A stretch of 7,090 bases of DNA. Origin: an uncultured Collinsella sp. GTDB lineage: Bacteria > Actinomycetota > Coriobacteriia > Coriobacteriales > Coriobacteriaceae. Under the pieces are notes generated by a model. It saw only the letters and a program-made list of their open reading frames with translations, was not told where the DNA came from and ran no database searches. Numbering within the stretch: position 1 is the first letter of the stretch; each line of letters starts with the position of its first letter. Shown one piece after another: positions 6,390 through 7,090 of this stretch. The DNA lies in assembly GCA_900542085.1 (NCBI GenBank), contig UQMK01000052.1, positions 1-7,090 on the forward strand. Reading direction: 5' to 3'. Position numbers and translations under genes: made by a program.

Positions 6390-6929
6390 CTATGCTCCTA
6401 GCGCATCTTGCGGATCATCATCCAGATGTTCCGACAAAGCAGATTGTTGCAGCTGTTCGAGCTCGTCTAAGACAGAACGAGCCTCTTTAAATGTCTGAGC
6501 AACGCGCTCCTTCGTGCTCACCTTTTCTTCCTTGGGTTTAGGTCGAGCATCCTCGGTGATCGCAATGGCATTAGCGACAGCCAAGTCACCCGTCAGAGTA
6601 ATAGAAAGAGCGACCTCAACAACGCCCAATTCCTGGGCGATTTCAAGAGCGCGACCCGAAAGCAGCGCTTTTGGCTTGCCGAGCTTATCGCGCGTTACGG
6701 AAACGTCTTTACGGCCAACGCCCTGGCTAAAACCCGTACCAAGCGCCTTAAGCACCGCCTCGCGAGAAGCAAAACGACTGGCATAATGCGCGGCAGGACG
6801 AGACGAAGCATCGCAATACGAACGCTCTTCATCGGTAAACACGCGCCGAGCAAACGCGGGCGTCTTCTCAAGGATTGATTTCATTCGGGAAATCTCGACG
6901 ATATCAACGCCGATTCCGGCTTCGGCCAT
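6390..6929 (-). CDS. acpS: Holo-[acyl-carrier-protein] synthase AcpS with a C-terminal extension
   Basis: AcpS moves the 4'-phosphopantetheine arm from coenzyme A to a serine of apo-ACP in the cytoplasm, which activates fatty acid synthesis. The 179-residue product starts at the ATG at 6929, chosen by its strong Shine-Dalgarno. Residues 5-15 (GIGVDIVEISR) carry the metal-binding Asp9. Residues 52-66 hold the FASREAVLKALGTG block with Glu57 and Lys61, matching Glu58 and Lys62 of the Bacillus enzyme. Residues 84-93 and 106-124 complete the fold. Two oddities stand out. The usual SITHT-like motif reads SITLT, with Leu112 where Bacillus-type enzymes have the CoA-contacting His. In addition, about 54 residues follow the normal end near residue 125; this tail is rich in Lys and Glu with a probable amphipathic helix. 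It is the first gene of the operon, and its stop abuts the ATG of nnr. The family assignment is firm; the role of the tail is unknown. Confidence 0.93.
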   Translation of the reverse strand: MAEAGIGVDIVEISRMKSILEKTPAFARRVFTDEERSYCDASSRPAAHYASRFASREAVLKALGTGFSQGVGRKDVSVTRDKLGKPKALLSGRALEIAQELGVVEVALSITLTGDLAVANAIAITEDARPKPKEEKVSTKERVAQTFKEARSVLDELEQLQQSALSEHLDDDPQDALGA

Positions 6930-6930
6930 A

Positions 6931-6939
6931 ATCACCTCC
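6931..6939 (-). promoter_or_regulatory. Strong ribosome binding site that decides the acpS start
   Basis: The minus strand reads GGAGGTGAT here, an almost complete match to the 3' end of 16S rRNA. From the end of GGAGG there are five bases to the ATG at 6929. An in-frame ATG at 6941 partly overlaps this site and has no such sequence in front of it, so translation should begin at 6929. Confidence 0.85.
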
Positions 6940-6958
6940 ATGCTGCACAGACTATGAC

Positions 6959-6988
6959 ATTGTAGCCCGTTCGCAGAAGATGCGACAA
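6959..6988 (-). promoter_or_regulatory. Candidate sigma70-type promoter for the acpS operon
   Basis: On the minus strand a TACAAT hexamer (6959-6964, five of six matches to the -10 consensus) lies 18 bases downstream of TTGTCG (6983-6988, four of six matches to the -35 consensus). A transcript would start near 6950-6953, leaving a leader of about 20-25 bases before the acpS start at 6929. The site lies between the upstream terminator and the first gene, where an operon promoter is expected. It was called by eye; a better -35 match (TTGACC, near 6994-6999) lies too far from this -10 to be paired with it. Confidence 0.5.
6971..6985. repeat. Short inverted repeat between the -35 and -10 elements
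   Basis: TCGCA and TGCGA form a perfect inverted repeat of five-base arms around a five-base centre (GAAGA on the plus strand). It lies in the spacer of the candidate promoter and touches its -35 element, a typical place for an operator. Arms this short are common by chance and I recognise no known regulator's site, so this is only a candidate. Confidence 0.2.
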
Positions 6989-7041
6989 ACGAGGGTCAAA
7001 AACACAGCGACAGTGGAGTGATGGCCCTATAAGCGCAAAAA

Positions 7042-7069
7042 AAGGGGGAGGCCGCGAGGCCTCCCCCTT
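7042..7069 (-). terminator. Rho-independent terminator of the gene upstream of this operon
   Basis: A perfect 10-base-pair GC-rich stem (7044-7053 with 7058-7067) is extended by two A-T pairs to 7042-7069 and closes a four-base loop at 7054-7057. On the minus strand the stem is followed directly by seven T (7037-7043), the classic intrinsic terminator layout. It therefore probably stops minus-strand transcription that enters from beyond the right edge of the window and isolates the acpS operon. The plus-strand side has only a short pyrimidine-rich stretch after the stem, so termination in that direction would be weaker. Confidence 0.88.
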
Positions 7070-7090
7070 CTACATTCCCAATGGCGGCTC

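Noticed and set aside
6930..6941. ATG at 6941 as the acpS start
   Set aside because: It overlaps the strong Shine-Dalgarno that serves the ATG at 6929, and AcpS proteins normally begin only a few residues before the GIGxD motif.
7070..7090. Possible end of an upstream minus-strand gene, with a TAG at 7070-7072 just before the terminator
   Set aside because: Only six codons precede the stop inside the window, too few to support a coding call, although the place before a terminator would fit.
1..7090. Mobile element, CRISPR, tRNA or defence-system content
   Set aside because: No transposase-, integrase- or nuclease-like frame, no regularly spaced repeats and no tRNA-like fold were seen; nearly all the sequence is taken up by the six housekeeping genes.

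Overview
The window holds one tightly packed block of six protein genes, all transcribed on the minus strand (right to left), with a candidate promoter at its right end and a probable terminator at its left end. Every gene belongs to a recognisable housekeeping family. I see no mobile element, CRISPR array, phage gene or RNA gene. The base composition is GC-rich and the spacing between genes is very short. The set nnr, alr, tsaE, tsaB, rimI, tsaD resembles the conserved actinobacterial cluster known from mycobacteria. With tsaB, rimI and tsaD joined in one reading frame, I infer a Gram-positive actinobacterium, most likely of the Coriobacteriia (Collinsella-like). That placement is inference from gene content and order, not from a database match.

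Layout in transcription order. A strong hairpin followed by seven T (7042-7069) ends transcription coming from outside the window. A sigma70-type promoter candidate (-35 at 6983-6988, -10 at 6959-6964) and a near-perfect Shine-Dalgarno then lead into acpS (holo-ACP synthase, with an unusual C-terminal tail). Next come a bifunctional NAD(P)H-hydrate epimerase/dehydratase, alr (alanine racemase), a family 4 uracil-DNA glycosylase with iron-sulfur cysteines, tsaE, and a 794-residue TsaB-RimI-TsaD fusion. A hairpin at 6-42 closes the unit. The gaps between genes are 0, 2, 8 and 12 bases, and the last pair overlaps by 14 bases, so a single mRNA with translational coupling is likely.

Functional logic. 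AcpS activates the acyl carrier protein for fatty acid synthesis. Nnr repairs damaged NAD(P)H. Alr supplies D-alanine for peptidoglycan. The glycosylase removes uracil from DNA. TsaE together with the TsaB and TsaD parts of the fusion makes the t6A37 modification of ANN-decoding tRNAs; the TsaC/Sua5 enzyme that makes the threonylcarbamoyl-AMP substrate is not in the window. The RimI part is expected to acetylate the N-terminal alanine of ribosomal protein S18. The operon thus joins cell growth (lipid, wall, translation) with metabolite and DNA repair.

The most interesting points are the three-way TsaB-RimI-TsaD fusion, the charged helical tail on AcpS, the loss of the usual carbamylated-lysine position in Alr, and the glycosylase gene placed between alr and tsaE. 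I did not find a convincing undescribed system.
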